Assembly: GCF_913020055.1 (NCBI RefSeq)
Contig: NZ_CAJWCF010000009.1
Span: 1 to 61,783 of the forward strand
Direction of reading: 5' to 3'
DNA: 61,783 nt
Source: an uncultured Paraglaciecola sp.
Lineage (GTDB): Bacteria; Pseudomonadota; Gammaproteobacteria; Enterobacterales; Alteromonadaceae
Shown: one piece after another, positions 37,554 through 46,532 of the stretch
Layout: each line of letters begins with the position of its first letter
How positions within the stretch are numbered: the first letter of the stretch is position 1
Notes under the pieces: model-generated
The model's database searches: none
Seen by the model: the letters and a program-made list of their open reading frames with translations, nothing else
Told to the model about the DNA's origin: nothing
Translations under genes and position numbers: made by a program

Positions 37554-37771
37554 TTAATTTGATTAAGATATGGAGACTCATCGAAGGTGGCGTAAATGAT
37601 GAAACTTATTACATTAAGGTATTTTCAGCATGCGCAGAACTGAGCGACTGAACGATATTGTTCATCATTTACGATGAATGCACCAAGCGGTCATCTTCCG
37701 CCTACTATGTTTTATATCGATGATTTAGAAGCCATGGCGCTGGATATTGGTATGGTAGGCAACTGGACAAA
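37554..37771. other. Short spacer after the spike gene
   Basis: 218 bases between the spike gene and ilvY. Two short open frames exist (about 30 codons each, the second from an ATG at 37673 to 37774) and I recognise neither. They may be remains of genes that accompanied the spike. Confidence 0.25.
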
Positions 37772-38626
37772 TTAACAATTAAACAACGCTTGGATGGCTG
37801 GCTCTTTTGCTCTTTTTTTCAGGCAGCACAAACCCAGCTGATAAGGCTCAATATCATCTAATTTAATGCGATTTACTTTTTGACCTATAGTGGAGTAGTC
37901 CAACACAACCTCGGGAACTATGCCCAAGCCACAACCTAGGGCGACCATACTCACTATCGCTTCATTGCCAGCCACTGTGGCATACACTCTAGGTCTTATG
38001 CCTTGCTCAGCAAACCAATGGTGCACAATACGCTTGGATGGACCCGACTCGGGTAAAATGAACGAATGTTGACGCCAGTCCACTTGTTCTAAACGATTTA
38101 ACAAGGTGTCTTTGGAGGCTATGAGTAACAGCGGTATTTCACCCAATGACAGAAACTCCAACTCAGCAGGAAAATCAGGCGTGTAAATAGCAATGGCCGC
38201 ATCAACCTCTTGTTGCATCACTTTACTGACTGACAACGCTGGATCTCCGGTACTCAACTTAATTTCAACTTGTGGATATTTATGTCGAAAATTATCCAAT
38301 AAACCGGGCAAATGACTTTGGCTTGCAGTCACCGAACAAAATAAACTCAGCTCACCTTGTAACTGCTGATGCTCCTGTTGTAGCTCCCATTTTACTTTTT
38401 TCCATTCAGTCAAAATTTGCTGAGAGAAACCCAGAAGTTTTGAACCAGCAGCAGTGAGTTTTACCTTACGATTATCCCGCGCGAATAAAGTAGTACCGCA
38501 TTCCTCTTCAAGCCTTTGAATTGAACGACTCAAAGTAGAAGGGCTGACAAACATTGATTCCGCAGTTTTACTAAAATGTAAACTACTGGCCAAATGTTGA
38601 AACAATTCTAAGCTGCGAATATCCAT
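37772..38626 (-). CDS. ilvY: LysR-type activator IlvY
   Basis: 284 residues. N-terminal helix-turn-helix (LEEECGTTLFARDNRKVKLTAAG) and a C-terminal effector domain of the periplasmic-binding-protein fold. Divergent placement from ilvC identifies IlvY, which activates ilvC when its substrates acetolactate or acetohydroxybutyrate accumulate. An inverted repeat in the shared region fits its operator. The protein is slightly shorter than E. coli IlvY (297 residues). Confidence 0.93.
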   Translation of the reverse strand: MDIRSLELFQHLASSLHFSKTAESMFVSPSTLSRSIQRLEEECGTTLFARDNRKVKLTAAGSKLLGFSQQILTEWKKVKWELQQEHQQLQGELSLFCSVTASQSHLPGLLDNFRHKYPQVEIKLSTGDPALSVSKVMQQEVDAAIAIYTPDFPAELEFLSLGEIPLLLIASKDTLLNRLEQVDWRQHSFILPESGPSKRIVHHWFAEQGIRPRVYATVAGNEAIVSMVALGCGLGIVPEVVLDYSTIGQKVNRIKLDDIEPYQLGLCCLKKRAKEPAIQALFNC

Positions 38627-38647
38627 CTAATTGCCTTTTTTCAATAC

Positions 38648-38666
38648 TGTTGCGTTTTATGCAACA
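38648..38666. promoter_or_regulatory. Probable IlvY operator
   Basis: TGTTGC-N7-GCAACA, a perfect inverted repeat in the ilvY-ilvC intergenic region, resembling the TTGCAA-type half-sites of E. coli IlvY operators. It lies close to the ilvY start and about 105 bases upstream of ilvC, as for an autoregulatory and activating LysR site. A second palindrome, ATATTTCAAATAT, is at 38670-38682. Confidence 0.65.
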
Positions 38667-38771
38667 TAATATTTCAAATATATCATTTTAAACAACATAG
38701 GTTTAGCTCTATTATCCGAGCATCGCAAGTGACTCACTAACTTGCACTTAACTAAGACTAGGAATTTACCC

Positions 38772-40256
38772 ATGGCAAATTATTTCAATACATTATCTTT
38801 ACGTCAGCAACTTGACCAAATTGGTCGTTGTCGTTTTATGCAGCGTTCTGAGTTTTCAACAGGTTGTGATTTTCTGAAAGGCAAAAAAATTGTCATAGTA
38901 GGTTGTGGTGCACAAGGTTTGAACCAAGGTTTGAACATGCGTGACTCTGGTCTAGATATCTCTTATACATTGCGCCAAGCAGCAATCGATGAAAAGCGTG
39001 AATCTTTCCAACGTGCTAGTGGTAACGGCTTTACCGTTGGCACCTATCAAGAACTTATCCCTACTGCTGACATTGTGTATAACCTTACGCCAGACAAACA
39101 ACACTCAAGCGTAGTGGAAGCGGTTATGCCTCTTATGAAAAAAGGCGCGACTTTAGGTTATTCACACGGTTTTAATATTGTTGAAGAAGGTCAACAAATT
39201 CGCGCTGACTTAACAGTTGTGATGTGTGCACCTAAATGCCCAGGCACTGAAGTACGCGAAGAATACAAACGTGGTTTCGGCGTACCTACATTAATTGCTG
39301 TGCATCCAGAAAACGATCCTCAAGGTCAAGGTTGGGATATTGCTAAAGCATTAGCTTCTGCAACTGGTGGTGATCGTGCAGGTGTGCTTGAATCTTCTTT
39401 TGTTGCCGAAGTGAAGTCTGACCTTATGGGTGAGCAAACTATTTTATGTGGTATGCAACAAGTGGCTGCAGTTTTAGGCTACGAAAAAATGGTCGCTAAT
39501 GGCATCGATGCGGGTTATGCAGGTAAATTGATCCAAGACGGTTTAGAAACAATTACTGAAGCATTAAAAATTGGTGGGGTCACCAATATGATGGACAGAC
39601 TTTCTAACCCAGCTAAAGTAAAAGCGTTTGAATTATCTGAACAATTAACTGAATTACTTCGTCCTCTTTTTGGCAAACATCAAGACGACATTATCAGCGG
39701 TGAATTTTCTCGCACTATGATGGAAGATTGGGCCAATGGCGATGCGAACTTGCTTAAATGGCGTGAAGAAACCGGCCAAACAGGTTTTGAAAAGTCACCT
39801 ACATTTGATGGCAACATTGATGAACAAGAATATTTCGACCACGGTGTATTTTTAGTGGCGATGATCAAGTCTGGTGTTGAACTCGCTTTCGATGTCATGG
39901 TTGAAGCGGGTATTTTACCAGAGTCTGCTTACTACGAGTCATTGCATGAAACACCATTAATTTCGAACACTATCGCGCGTAAACGTTTATACGAAATGAA
40001 CGTTGTGATTTCAGATACAGCTGAATACGGTAACTACTTATTCGCCAATGCAGCTATCCCACTTTTAGCTGAAAAACTGATGCCTAGTATTGGTACTGAC
40101 CTTATTGGTAAGGCCTATACAACTGCGACTAACAGTGTTGATAACAAAAAACTTGTTGATATCAACAAAACTATTAGAGAACACGGTGTAGAAACAGTTG
40201 GCGCTAAGCTACGTGGTTATATGACTGATATGAAAACAATTGTCGCGTCAGCATAA
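38772..40256 (+). CDS. ilvC: Ketol-acid reductoisomerase (class II)
   Basis: 494 residues from the ATG at 38772, chosen because [14 protein letters not shown] is the exact family start and AGGA lies ahead. The Rossmann fingerprint is [20 protein letters not shown], the NADPH-specificity loop [14 protein letters not shown], and the long form with duplicated C-terminal knotted domains (about 491 residues in E. coli) is present. It converts acetolactate to dihydroxy-isovalerate. Controlled by divergent ilvY. A strong terminator follows. Confidence 0.97.
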   Translation: MANYFNTLSLRQQLDQIGRCRFMQRSEFSTGCDFLKGKKIVIVGCGAQGLNQGLNMRDSGLDISYTLRQAAIDEKRESFQRASGNGFTVGTYQELIPTADIVYNLTPDKQHSSVVEAVMPLMKKGATLGYSHGFNIVEEGQQIRADLTVVMCAPKCPGTEVREEYKRGFGVPTLIAVHPENDPQGQGWDIAKALASATGGDRAGVLESSFVAEVKSDLMGEQTILCGMQQVAAVLGYEKMVANGIDAGYAGKLIQDGLETITEALKIGGVTNMMDRLSNPAKVKAFELSEQLTELLRPLFGKHQDDIISGEFSRTMMEDWANGDANLLKWREETGQTGFEKSPTFDGNIDEQEYFDHGVFLVAMIKSGVELAFDVMVEAGILPESAYYESLHETPLISNTIARKRLYEMNVVISDTAEYGNYLFANAAIPLLAEKLMPSIGTDLIGKAYTTATNSVDNKKLVDINKTIREHGVETVGAKLRGYMTDMKTIVASA

Positions 40257-40320
40257 GCGACTCTACATATTGATATTTTAAAACGATTTCTGTCGTAAGG
40301 TGCTTGATAAAAGCCCTCTT

Positions 40321-40347
40321 GCCCAGCCAATTTGGCTGGGCTTTTTT
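40321..40347 (+). terminator. Terminator of ilvC
   Basis: Stem GCCCAGCC/GGCTGGGC with a 5-base AT loop followed by six T residues, 65 bases past the ilvC stop. Textbook rho-independent form. Confidence 0.92.
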
Positions 40348-40613
40348 ATACCTAAAAAAAGTTTCCCAAAGCGCCACGTATGCAAATAGAGACACCTCAA
40401 AACCATTAATTCTAAAGGTCTTCAGATATATTTGTATAAAAAACAAACATAACCCAAGCTCTTTTAGCTGACGGCCACCATAAATATCATCACTGTTGCA
40501 AAAACAAGACTCTTTTAAGCGCCTGCAATCTATATCTCGCCATTATAGTGGGCTGCGACTTTGGCCTACGAGTTGCAAAACCTAATTAATACCTCTACAC
40601 ACTGGGATTAAAT
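40348..40613. other. Spacer before the 110-residue hypothetical gene
   Basis: About 265 bases without a recognisable gene, presumably carrying the promoter of the next gene. Nothing else seen. Confidence 0.3.
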
Positions 40614-40946
40614 ATGGACAACTCAATAACGCGAATTTCTCAAATAGATGATTGGTTCTTTGAAGTTAAAATGGTCAGAGCACTAAAGTCTAAAAATTAT
40701 GGAGACCCATACTCTGCCATTGCTAGCCTAACTGCGAACGGTCATCAAATGTTTATCGATTCACATTTATCCAACACCAATGAAAATTTGGGTAAAGATG
40801 ACTTCATGACTATTTACAAGTTTTGTCAGCAATTGGGAATGAAACACATAGGCTACGACAGAGTAAAAAATGGTTACAGATCGTCAAAGCTAGTCGACAT
40901 TTTAGAGAATCAAATCTCTAGACCTAATATCCGCTTAGTGAAATAA
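40614..40946 (+). CDS. Hypothetical protein, 110 residues
   Basis: Not recognised. A soluble, basic protein without signal peptide or membrane segment; aromatic residues cluster near the start (DDWFFEVKMVRAL). A GGGA-like site precedes the ATG by about 7 bases. It stands alone between ilvC (terminated upstream) and the leftward exporter gene, so it is probably a single-gene unit. Confidence 0.55.
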   Translation: MDNSITRISQIDDWFFEVKMVRALKSKNYGDPYSAIASLTANGHQMFIDSHLSNTNENLGKDDFMTIYKFCQQLGMKHIGYDRVKNGYRSSKLVDILENQISRPNIRLVK

Positions 40947-41123
40947 GATTTATACGATGTATTGGCGTATACATAAAAAAGCGCCAAGTAAACACCAATA
41001 AATGGTAATGCTTGTTACAAGACGCGCAAAATCAAACAATGAAGGGATGTATAAGAATCAAACCGTCGATTCAGCTTAAAGATAACCATAAGGTGCTGAA
41101 TAAAAGATGAACAAATTATGAAT

Positions 41124-42356
41124 TTAAAGTTCTGAACGGGATTTATTTGCGTACCAATAAAACGTAAAAGACAAACAGCCAAAACCTAAAAACCCTAAAG
41201 CTACGGGTGTGATCGAAGACTCAATAAAACTGCCGACCAAAACAGCAGTAAGCACTGAAACTATACTGCTTAATGATCCAATAATAGCCGCGCCTAATCC
41301 AGCCATCCCACCCAAAGGCTGCATAGCCATTGCATTGATGTTACCAAACAAAATTCCAATGCAGAAAAAGGCACAAAACAAGGTAGAAACAAACTGCCAC
41401 AAAGGCGGAACGCCATCATTAACCAAACATAAAACGGTTAGCAATGTAGAAAACAGTAACCAACCTAACATTGCCCAAGTACACAATTTACGCATGCCCA
41501 AACGCATGACTAATGTACCATTGATAAAAGATGCCAAACCTATTGAGAAAGCCAACATGGCAAAATACATAGGGAACAATTCACCGGTATCATAAATTTG
41601 TTGGAATATAGTTTGCGATGAACTGATATAAGCCAAAAAGGCACCAAAAATAATGCCAGCCGAGAGTGTATAAAACATCACAAGTTTATGGGTCAGAATA
41701 AATTTACTAGAAATCCTCAATTGCGACCAACTAAAAGGTAGACGCTTTTCTTTAGGTAACGTTTCTGGTTGGCGAATAAAAAACCATAAGCCCGTTAATA
41801 AACCAAAAAGCAAAAATGATGAAAAAATATGCTGCCATGAAAACCAAAACAAAATTGTTTGACCAAAAATAGGCGCCAACATAGGCACAAGTATAAAAAC
41901 CATCATGATAAAAGACATGACTCTTGCCATGGCTTCGCCTTCATACTTATCTCTGATCACGGCTAATGTCGCAATTCTTGGCCCTGATACACCAAAAGCT
42001 TGAATAACACGGCCAACTAACATCACCTCTAACGATTCGGCATTCATACAAACGATTGAGCCGATGGCAAACACTATCAAACCAGAAAGTATGGCGTAAC
42101 GCCGGCCTTTGTCATCAGATAAAGGTCCGTAATAGAGCTGACCAAAAGCCATACCAATAAAAAATAGCGAGACGATTAAATGACTTTGCCTGGGATCAGT
42201 AATTTCTAAATCAGCAGCAATTTGAGACATTGCAGGCAAAACTGCATCTATGCTCAAAGCAACCAAAGACGTCATCAATGCCATAAGCGCAACAAACTCA
42301 AATAAGCCAATATCAGGCTTTGTTTGGTTTGAAGTAGAATTGTGATTGGATGACAT
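41124..42356 (-). CDS. Bcr/CflA family MFS drug exporter
   Basis: 410 residues from the ATG at 42356; a GTG 13 codons upstream is an alternative. Twelve membrane helices. Bcr/CflA features include FVALMALMTSLVALSIDAVLPAMSQIA near the start, FGQLYYGPLSDDKGRRYAIL (the MFS loop motif between helices 2 and 3) and VIQAFGVSGPRIATLAVIRDKYEG. Members expel drugs such as bicyclomycin and chloramphenicol, or amino acids, with proton antiport. Specificity cannot be read from sequence. Confidence 0.87.
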   Translation of the reverse strand: MSSNHNSTSNQTKPDIGLFEFVALMALMTSLVALSIDAVLPAMSQIAADLEITDPRQSHLIVSLFFIGMAFGQLYYGPLSDDKGRRYAILSGLIVFAIGSIVCMNAESLEVMLVGRVIQAFGVSGPRIATLAVIRDKYEGEAMARVMSFIMMVFILVPMLAPIFGQTILFWFSWQHIFSSFLLFGLLTGLWFFIRQPETLPKEKRLPFSWSQLRISSKFILTHKLVMFYTLSAGIIFGAFLAYISSSQTIFQQIYDTGELFPMYFAMLAFSIGLASFINGTLVMRLGMRKLCTWAMLGWLLFSTLLTVLCLVNDGVPPLWQFVSTLFCAFFCIGILFGNINAMAMQPLGGMAGLGAAIIGSLSSIVSVLTAVLVGSFIESSITPVALGFLGFGCLSFTFYWYANKSRSEL

Positions 42357-42456
42357 GTTGGTACCAGTGATTTTTAAGGCTGAGGATTTTAGCACTGCCT
42401 ATTGCAAGTGCTTAGAATTTTTAGCTAACTGTTTTACTCGGTGCTTATAAAAGCAT

Positions 42457-44388
42457 TTAGTCTGCTAAATGCCTTTTCAAAAAAGCATCCATCGCCTTAA
42501 ACGCAGCATGCCTGTTTCTTTGAATAGACAAATAGTGATCACCACTTTCAAACTCTATGTATTCCACAGGTTTATCTAAGTCTTGTAATTCGTCAACCAT
42601 CATACGACTTTGTTCAACATCGACAATTCGGTCATCTTCACCGTGCAAAAACAACATAGGAATTTTAACTTTTTCAGCTTGATAATAAGGCGAGCGCGCC
42701 TCAAGGTCGTCCGAATCATCACCAATTTGATTTTTAACAAATTTACTATTGGTGTACCTTCGACTTCTTGAGACCAATTTTTTCAAGTTTGTTACCCCAG
42801 CAAAACTAATTGCGCACTGAAATAAGTCGGGAGTTTTAACTGCAGCCATAGCAGCTGCATAACCACCATAACTCGCTCCAACAATACACATACTGTTAGG
42901 CTTCGCAATTTTCTGTTCAACCAACCAATTAGCAGCATCGGTCAAGTCATCTTGCATTGTTAAACCCCAGCCCTTCATTTGACTCTGAGCGAATTCGTAA
43001 CCGTATCCCGTCGAACCTCTAAAATTAGATCTAAACACGGCGTATCCACGGTTAGCAAAAAATGAGGTCCAATAATCAAACCCGTCACTTTCCCGAGCGC
43101 CCGGTCCTCCATGTGGGTGTAAAATTGCTGATACAGGCCCATCTACATTTAGCGGAAATGTTAAGTAACCTTCAAGCTCAGTAACATCTCTAGCTGGATA
43201 AGTCACAAATTTATGCTCGGTCAGAACTTCTGGCAATAATGCCGGGAATTGCTCTAAAATTGGTGTCACAGACTTATCTTTGCGGTTACCTAAATAATAC
43301 ACACCTGGTGTGTAGTCGTTTTCTGTGTACAGCAAGTAGACATTCTCGTCTTGGCTAAAATCAACTAAATAAACATCACTATCTGGCAACGCTGCGTTTA
43401 ACGATTGTTGAAACTTTGCAATTGAGTCATCCCAATAAATTCGTCCGTCTTCACTATTCGAGTGAAAAACACCGATTACATCATTGGTTTTTTTCGAATA
43501 AATTAATGAACCATCAACATCATAGTTTTCATCAGCAAAAACCAAAGTGGTTTCTTTACTAGGAAGGTGGATTTTAAATAATGCTTTTTTATCATTTTGA
43601 TAAGCATTGTAATACAGAAAATTAGGGTCTTTAGCGAATCCAAGTGGGGTAATGCCGGGCTCTTCTAGGGCATTATGCTCAAACATTTTATGCCACTTTT
43701 CATCATCACCTATTCGTACTCGAATAGCAGCTTCGCCAGTTTTATAACTTAATGCTTCACCTAAACGTAAGTTACCTTGGCGATCGGCCATCCAGCTTCT
43801 TACTGACATTTTCCCTTTGATAATACGTGACTGCCTACCTGAATTAACATTGATCTTATAAACGCCAGGCAAATTAGCGACGTCTAAGTCCAATTCCATC
43901 AACACATGTTCAGGATCATCTGGCAAAAAGGATACAACGGAATCTTGAAACTGAGAAACATGACCATCATCGTAAATGCCTCTTTTCGTCTTCACAACTT
44001 GCCTTTGTACTGGCTCTTCACCATCTATATCGATTGCCAAAAGACGAGTTTCAGTTGTATCTGTACCATATCTTTTTGCGGCAAATACTATGCTGACTAT
44101 CAGTGTTTTTTCATTCACCCAAGTAAACCAACGAATTTTTCGTTCTTCGTTATCAGATTTGACTATGTACTGCTTTTTACCCGTCAATAAATCAACAGTA
44201 GTCAATACTGCGATTTCAGGTGATTGATAGTTTCTAATGTAGGCTATTTTATTACCACTAGGAGACAGGTTGGGTCGAATATAACTGGGAAGTTGGCTAA
44301 AACTTTCAAGTGGTAATTCTTTTGAGTTGGTAAAACAAGAGGTAAAAATTAGCGCAGCAAAAAAGCCGATACGAATGATTCCATTCAC
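42457..44388 (-). CDS. S9 family (prolyl oligopeptidase-type) exported peptidase
   Basis: 643 residues with a hydrophobic N-terminus, probably a signal peptide or lipoprotein signal (FFAALIFTSCFTNS). Residues about 30-380 form a beta-propeller-like region, and the C-terminal alpha/beta hydrolase domain has HPHGGPGARE, the nucleophile motif GASYGGYAAAMAA, the acid in LHGEDDRIVD and the catalytic His in ESGDHYLS. It should cleave short peptides in the periplasm as a dipeptidyl/acylaminoacyl peptidase. A 22-bp perfect inverted repeat lies about 16 bases upstream of its start. Confidence 0.88.
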   Translation of the reverse strand: MNGIIRIGFFAALIFTSCFTNSKELPLESFSQLPSYIRPNLSPSGNKIAYIRNYQSPEIAVLTTVDLLTGKKQYIVKSDNEERKIRWFTWVNEKTLIVSIVFAAKRYGTDTTETRLLAIDIDGEEPVQRQVVKTKRGIYDDGHVSQFQDSVVSFLPDDPEHVLMELDLDVANLPGVYKINVNSGRQSRIIKGKMSVRSWMADRQGNLRLGEALSYKTGEAAIRVRIGDDEKWHKMFEHNALEEPGITPLGFAKDPNFLYYNAYQNDKKALFKIHLPSKETTLVFADENYDVDGSLIYSKKTNDVIGVFHSNSEDGRIYWDDSIAKFQQSLNAALPDSDVYLVDFSQDENVYLLYTENDYTPGVYYLGNRKDKSVTPILEQFPALLPEVLTEHKFVTYPARDVTELEGYLTFPLNVDGPVSAILHPHGGPGARESDGFDYWTSFFANRGYAVFRSNFRGSTGYGYEFAQSQMKGWGLTMQDDLTDAANWLVEQKIAKPNSMCIVGASYGGYAAAMAAVKTPDLFQCAISFAGVTNLKKLVSRSRRYTNSKFVKNQIGDDSDDLEARSPYYQAEKVKIPMLFLHGEDDRIVDVEQSRMMVDELQDLDKPVEYIEFESGDHYLSIQRNRHAAFKAMDAFLKRHLAD

Positions 44389-44424
44389 TAGAAAACGTCC
44401 TAAAACAAATTAATGCCAATATTC

Positions 44425-44472
44425 TATACCCAAACCACCTCAAAATGCACATTTTGAGGTGGTTTGGGTATA
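44425..44472. repeat. Perfect 22-bp inverted repeat
   Basis: Two identical inverted arms of 22 bases, 44425-44446 and 44451-44472, around the loop GCAC. The arms begin TATACCCAAACCACC and end CTCAAAAT. It lies between the S9 peptidase start and the end of the histidine phosphatase gene. No T-run follows the stem. Its perfection suggests a REP-like or other dispersed palindromic element or a recent insertion, with termination as an alternative. Confidence 0.85.
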
Positions 44473-44499
44473 ACAAGGGTAAGTAGAAAAAGTTAAATA

Positions 44500-44979
44500 C
44501 TATTTCAAGGAAATTTCAAAACTTGTTGAACTTAGAACTGAATCTTTGCTTTGCAACACATAGAGTGTGCCATATTCAGTCTCTTCAATTTTGATGCTAG
44601 GGCCACCCATTAATCCCAACAATTCGGGTGTGGTATTGCTGTGCCCTACCACAAGAATATCATTTTGAGTTTTTAACTCGGTAGCAAACTCAGCTAATTT
44701 TCTGGGATCGTAGGATTCTATTTGTAAACTTTTTAGCTCCGCAACTGGAGTCGCGGTCTCTTGCGTTCGATTGTAGTCAGTCGAATAAACTTTGCTCAGT
44801 GATTTGTCAGAAAAAAACGCGGATAGTGCTAAAGCCCTTGCTTTACCTGTTTCGGTTAGGCTTGGATTATCACTTTTCTGTTTTTCAAAATGGCGTACAA
44901 AATACCATGTTTGTTGTTCAGCAAAACTAAAGGTTGAAATGAACAAAAAACACCCACTTAGGAAATACTTGAACATCAA
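44500..44979 (-). CDS. Exported histidine phosphatase family protein
   Basis: 159 residues with a signal peptide (FLSGCFLFISTFSFA). The phosphoglycerate-mutase-type fold shows WYFVRHFEK (the RHG-like catalytic His motif), TETGKARALAL, YSTDYNRTQETA and VVGHSNTTPE with the second His. It should dephosphorylate a small molecule or protein in the periplasm. Substrate unknown. It follows the carbonic anhydrase gene closely (1 base between) on the same strand, so they may be co-transcribed. Confidence 0.83.
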   Translation of the reverse strand: MMFKYFLSGCFLFISTFSFAEQQTWYFVRHFEKQKSDNPSLTETGKARALALSAFFSDKSLSKVYSTDYNRTQETATPVAELKSLQIESYDPRKLAEFATELKTQNDILVVGHSNTTPELLGLMGGPSIKIEETEYGTLYVLQSKDSVLSSTSFEISLK

Positions 44980-44980
44980 C

Positions 44981-45577
44981 TTACTCCTGTTTTGTTACCT
45001 TTGATAAATCCTTTAAACGTCCATTACGTAAACTATAAATCCAACTGTGAACTTGCAGAGGCTGACCACGCTTCAGCGCGTCTTTTACAATATTGCTGCG
45101 TTTAACGTTATCTGCTTGTTCAAGCACGTTAAGCTCACAAAGCCGAGCCGACTTATCGTGCTCGTTGAGACTCGAGAGTTCTTCTCTGTGTTTATAAACA
45201 ATATCTTTAATATGCCCCAACCAGTTGTCGATTAAGCCAAATTGTTGATCTTGCAGCGCCGCTTCCACACCACCACAGCCATAGTGGCCACATACAATCA
45301 CGTGTTTTACTTTGAGCACATCTACTGCATATTGCAACACAGATAAACAATTAAAATCAGTGTGAACCACTAGATTCGCTACATTACGATGCACAAATAT
45401 ATCACCGGGGATCAGGCCAACAATTTGATTCGCAGGAACACGGCTATCAGAACAGCCTATCCATAAATATTCAGGTGTTTGACGCTTGGATAACTCGTTA
45501 AAAAATTCGGGGTCGGAACTTTTTAGTTCTTCCGACCATTCTTTGTTGTTTTGCAGAAGCTGTGTAATGTCGCTCAT
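44981..45577 (-). CDS. can: Beta-class carbonic anhydrase
   Basis: 198 residues. Zinc ligands Cys42, His98 and Cys101 (GCSDSRVPA and HYGCGGV), with the Asp44-Arg46 dyad, match E. coli Can numbering exactly. It interconverts CO2 and bicarbonate in the cytoplasm. Bicarbonate supply is relevant to a urease-producing cell, since urea hydrolysis yields CO2 and ammonia, but no direct tie to the urea genes is shown. Upstream lies the response regulator gene of the urea region on the same strand. Confidence 0.95.
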   Translation of the reverse strand: MSDITQLLQNNKEWSEELKSSDPEFFNELSKRQTPEYLWIGCSDSRVPANQIVGLIPGDIFVHRNVANLVVHTDFNCLSVLQYAVDVLKVKHVIVCGHYGCGGVEAALQDQQFGLIDNWLGHIKDIVYKHREELSSLNEHDKSARLCELNVLEQADNVKRSNIVKDALKRGQPLQVHSWIYSLRNGRLKDLSKVTKQE

Positions 45578-45644
45578 TAACCCTCACTTTGTTGAGGCGC
45601 AGTATAAAGAAACTAACTGCCACCACAAGTCCAACCTGTTATCT

Positions 45645-46532
45645 CTATGACTCCAATATTCGAATCGAGATAGCCGCGGCAGATGTTCTATTATCGACCC
45701 CTAATTTCTTGTAAATTTGTTCGAGATGTTTATTTGCTGTGCGTGGACTCATAGACAAAATTTGTGAAATCTCCCAGTTAGTCTTACCGTAAGACACCCA
45801 ATATAACACTTCAGATTCGCGCTTAGTGATGGGTAGATGTTGCTGCAAGTCTAAAGGCGCTTTTTCAATTTTCTCCTCAACCACCTTAAGCATATGTTTA
45901 TCGTTTTGCTGACGCTCATACATAATTTCAAAAGATGTCACAAAACACTTCACCTTTAGGTTTTGACGGCCGCCTGTTGTCAACCAACCTTTTAATAAGT
46001 CGGACAACGTGGCCCATGGGCTCATATCGTCGCCAGCAAAATCATCGATTAGCTGGTGCGCTCTGGGTGTTGCCCAAGATAACCGCCCTTGATCAGTCAC
46101 GCAGAACACATTACTGCCTGCGTGATCTAAAGCATCTTGTGCACTTAGCGCCAATTTTGCAGTTTGAATATGGGTTTTAATCCGCGCTATGACTTCATCA
46201 GGTGAAATAGGTTTAGTCACATAATCTATCCCACCAGCTTCGAAACCTTTCACTACATCTTCGACATCAGTGAGCCCGGTCATAAATATTATTGGAGTAT
46301 TAGGCCGCTGAAGTTTTAATCGGCGACAGGTTTCAAATCCATCCATTTCCGGCATAACGGCATCCATCAACACAACATCAGGCTCAATTTTTTCGGCGAT
46401 AGAAAGTGCCTGAGCGCCATTCAGAGCGACAAGAGCGGTATAGCCCTGATTGTTTAAAGCCACATTGAGCATGCCCAAGGATTCAGGAGAGTCATCTACT
46501 ACCAACACCACATTGTTCATTTTGTTATTCAT
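45645..46532 (-). CDS. LuxR-type response regulator of the urea-region two-component system
   Basis: 295 residues from the ATG at 46532, which overlaps the end of the histidine kinase gene by 8 bases. Receiver domain (residues 8-125) has VVDDSPES, phosphoacceptor Asp57 in VLMDAVMPEMDG and the Lys in YVTKPISP. A PAS-like middle section follows (NVFCVTDQGRLSWATPRA). The C-terminal LuxR-type helix-turn-helix (about 230-290) contains LPITKRESEVLYWVSYGKTNWEIS. It is probably phosphorylated by the fused permease-kinase and regulates the divergent porin-urt-ure genes. Confidence 0.9.
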   Translation of the reverse strand: MNNKMNNVVLVVDDSPESLGMLNVALNNQGYTALVALNGAQALSIAEKIEPDVVLMDAVMPEMDGFETCRRLKLQRPNTPIIFMTGLTDVEDVVKGFEAGGIDYVTKPISPDEVIARIKTHIQTAKLALSAQDALDHAGSNVFCVTDQGRLSWATPRAHQLIDDFAGDDMSPWATLSDLLKGWLTTGGRQNLKVKCFVTSFEIMYERQQNDKHMLKVVEEKIEKAPLDLQQHLPITKRESEVLYWVSYGKTNWEISQILSMSPRTANKHLEQIYKKLGVDNRTSAAAISIRILES

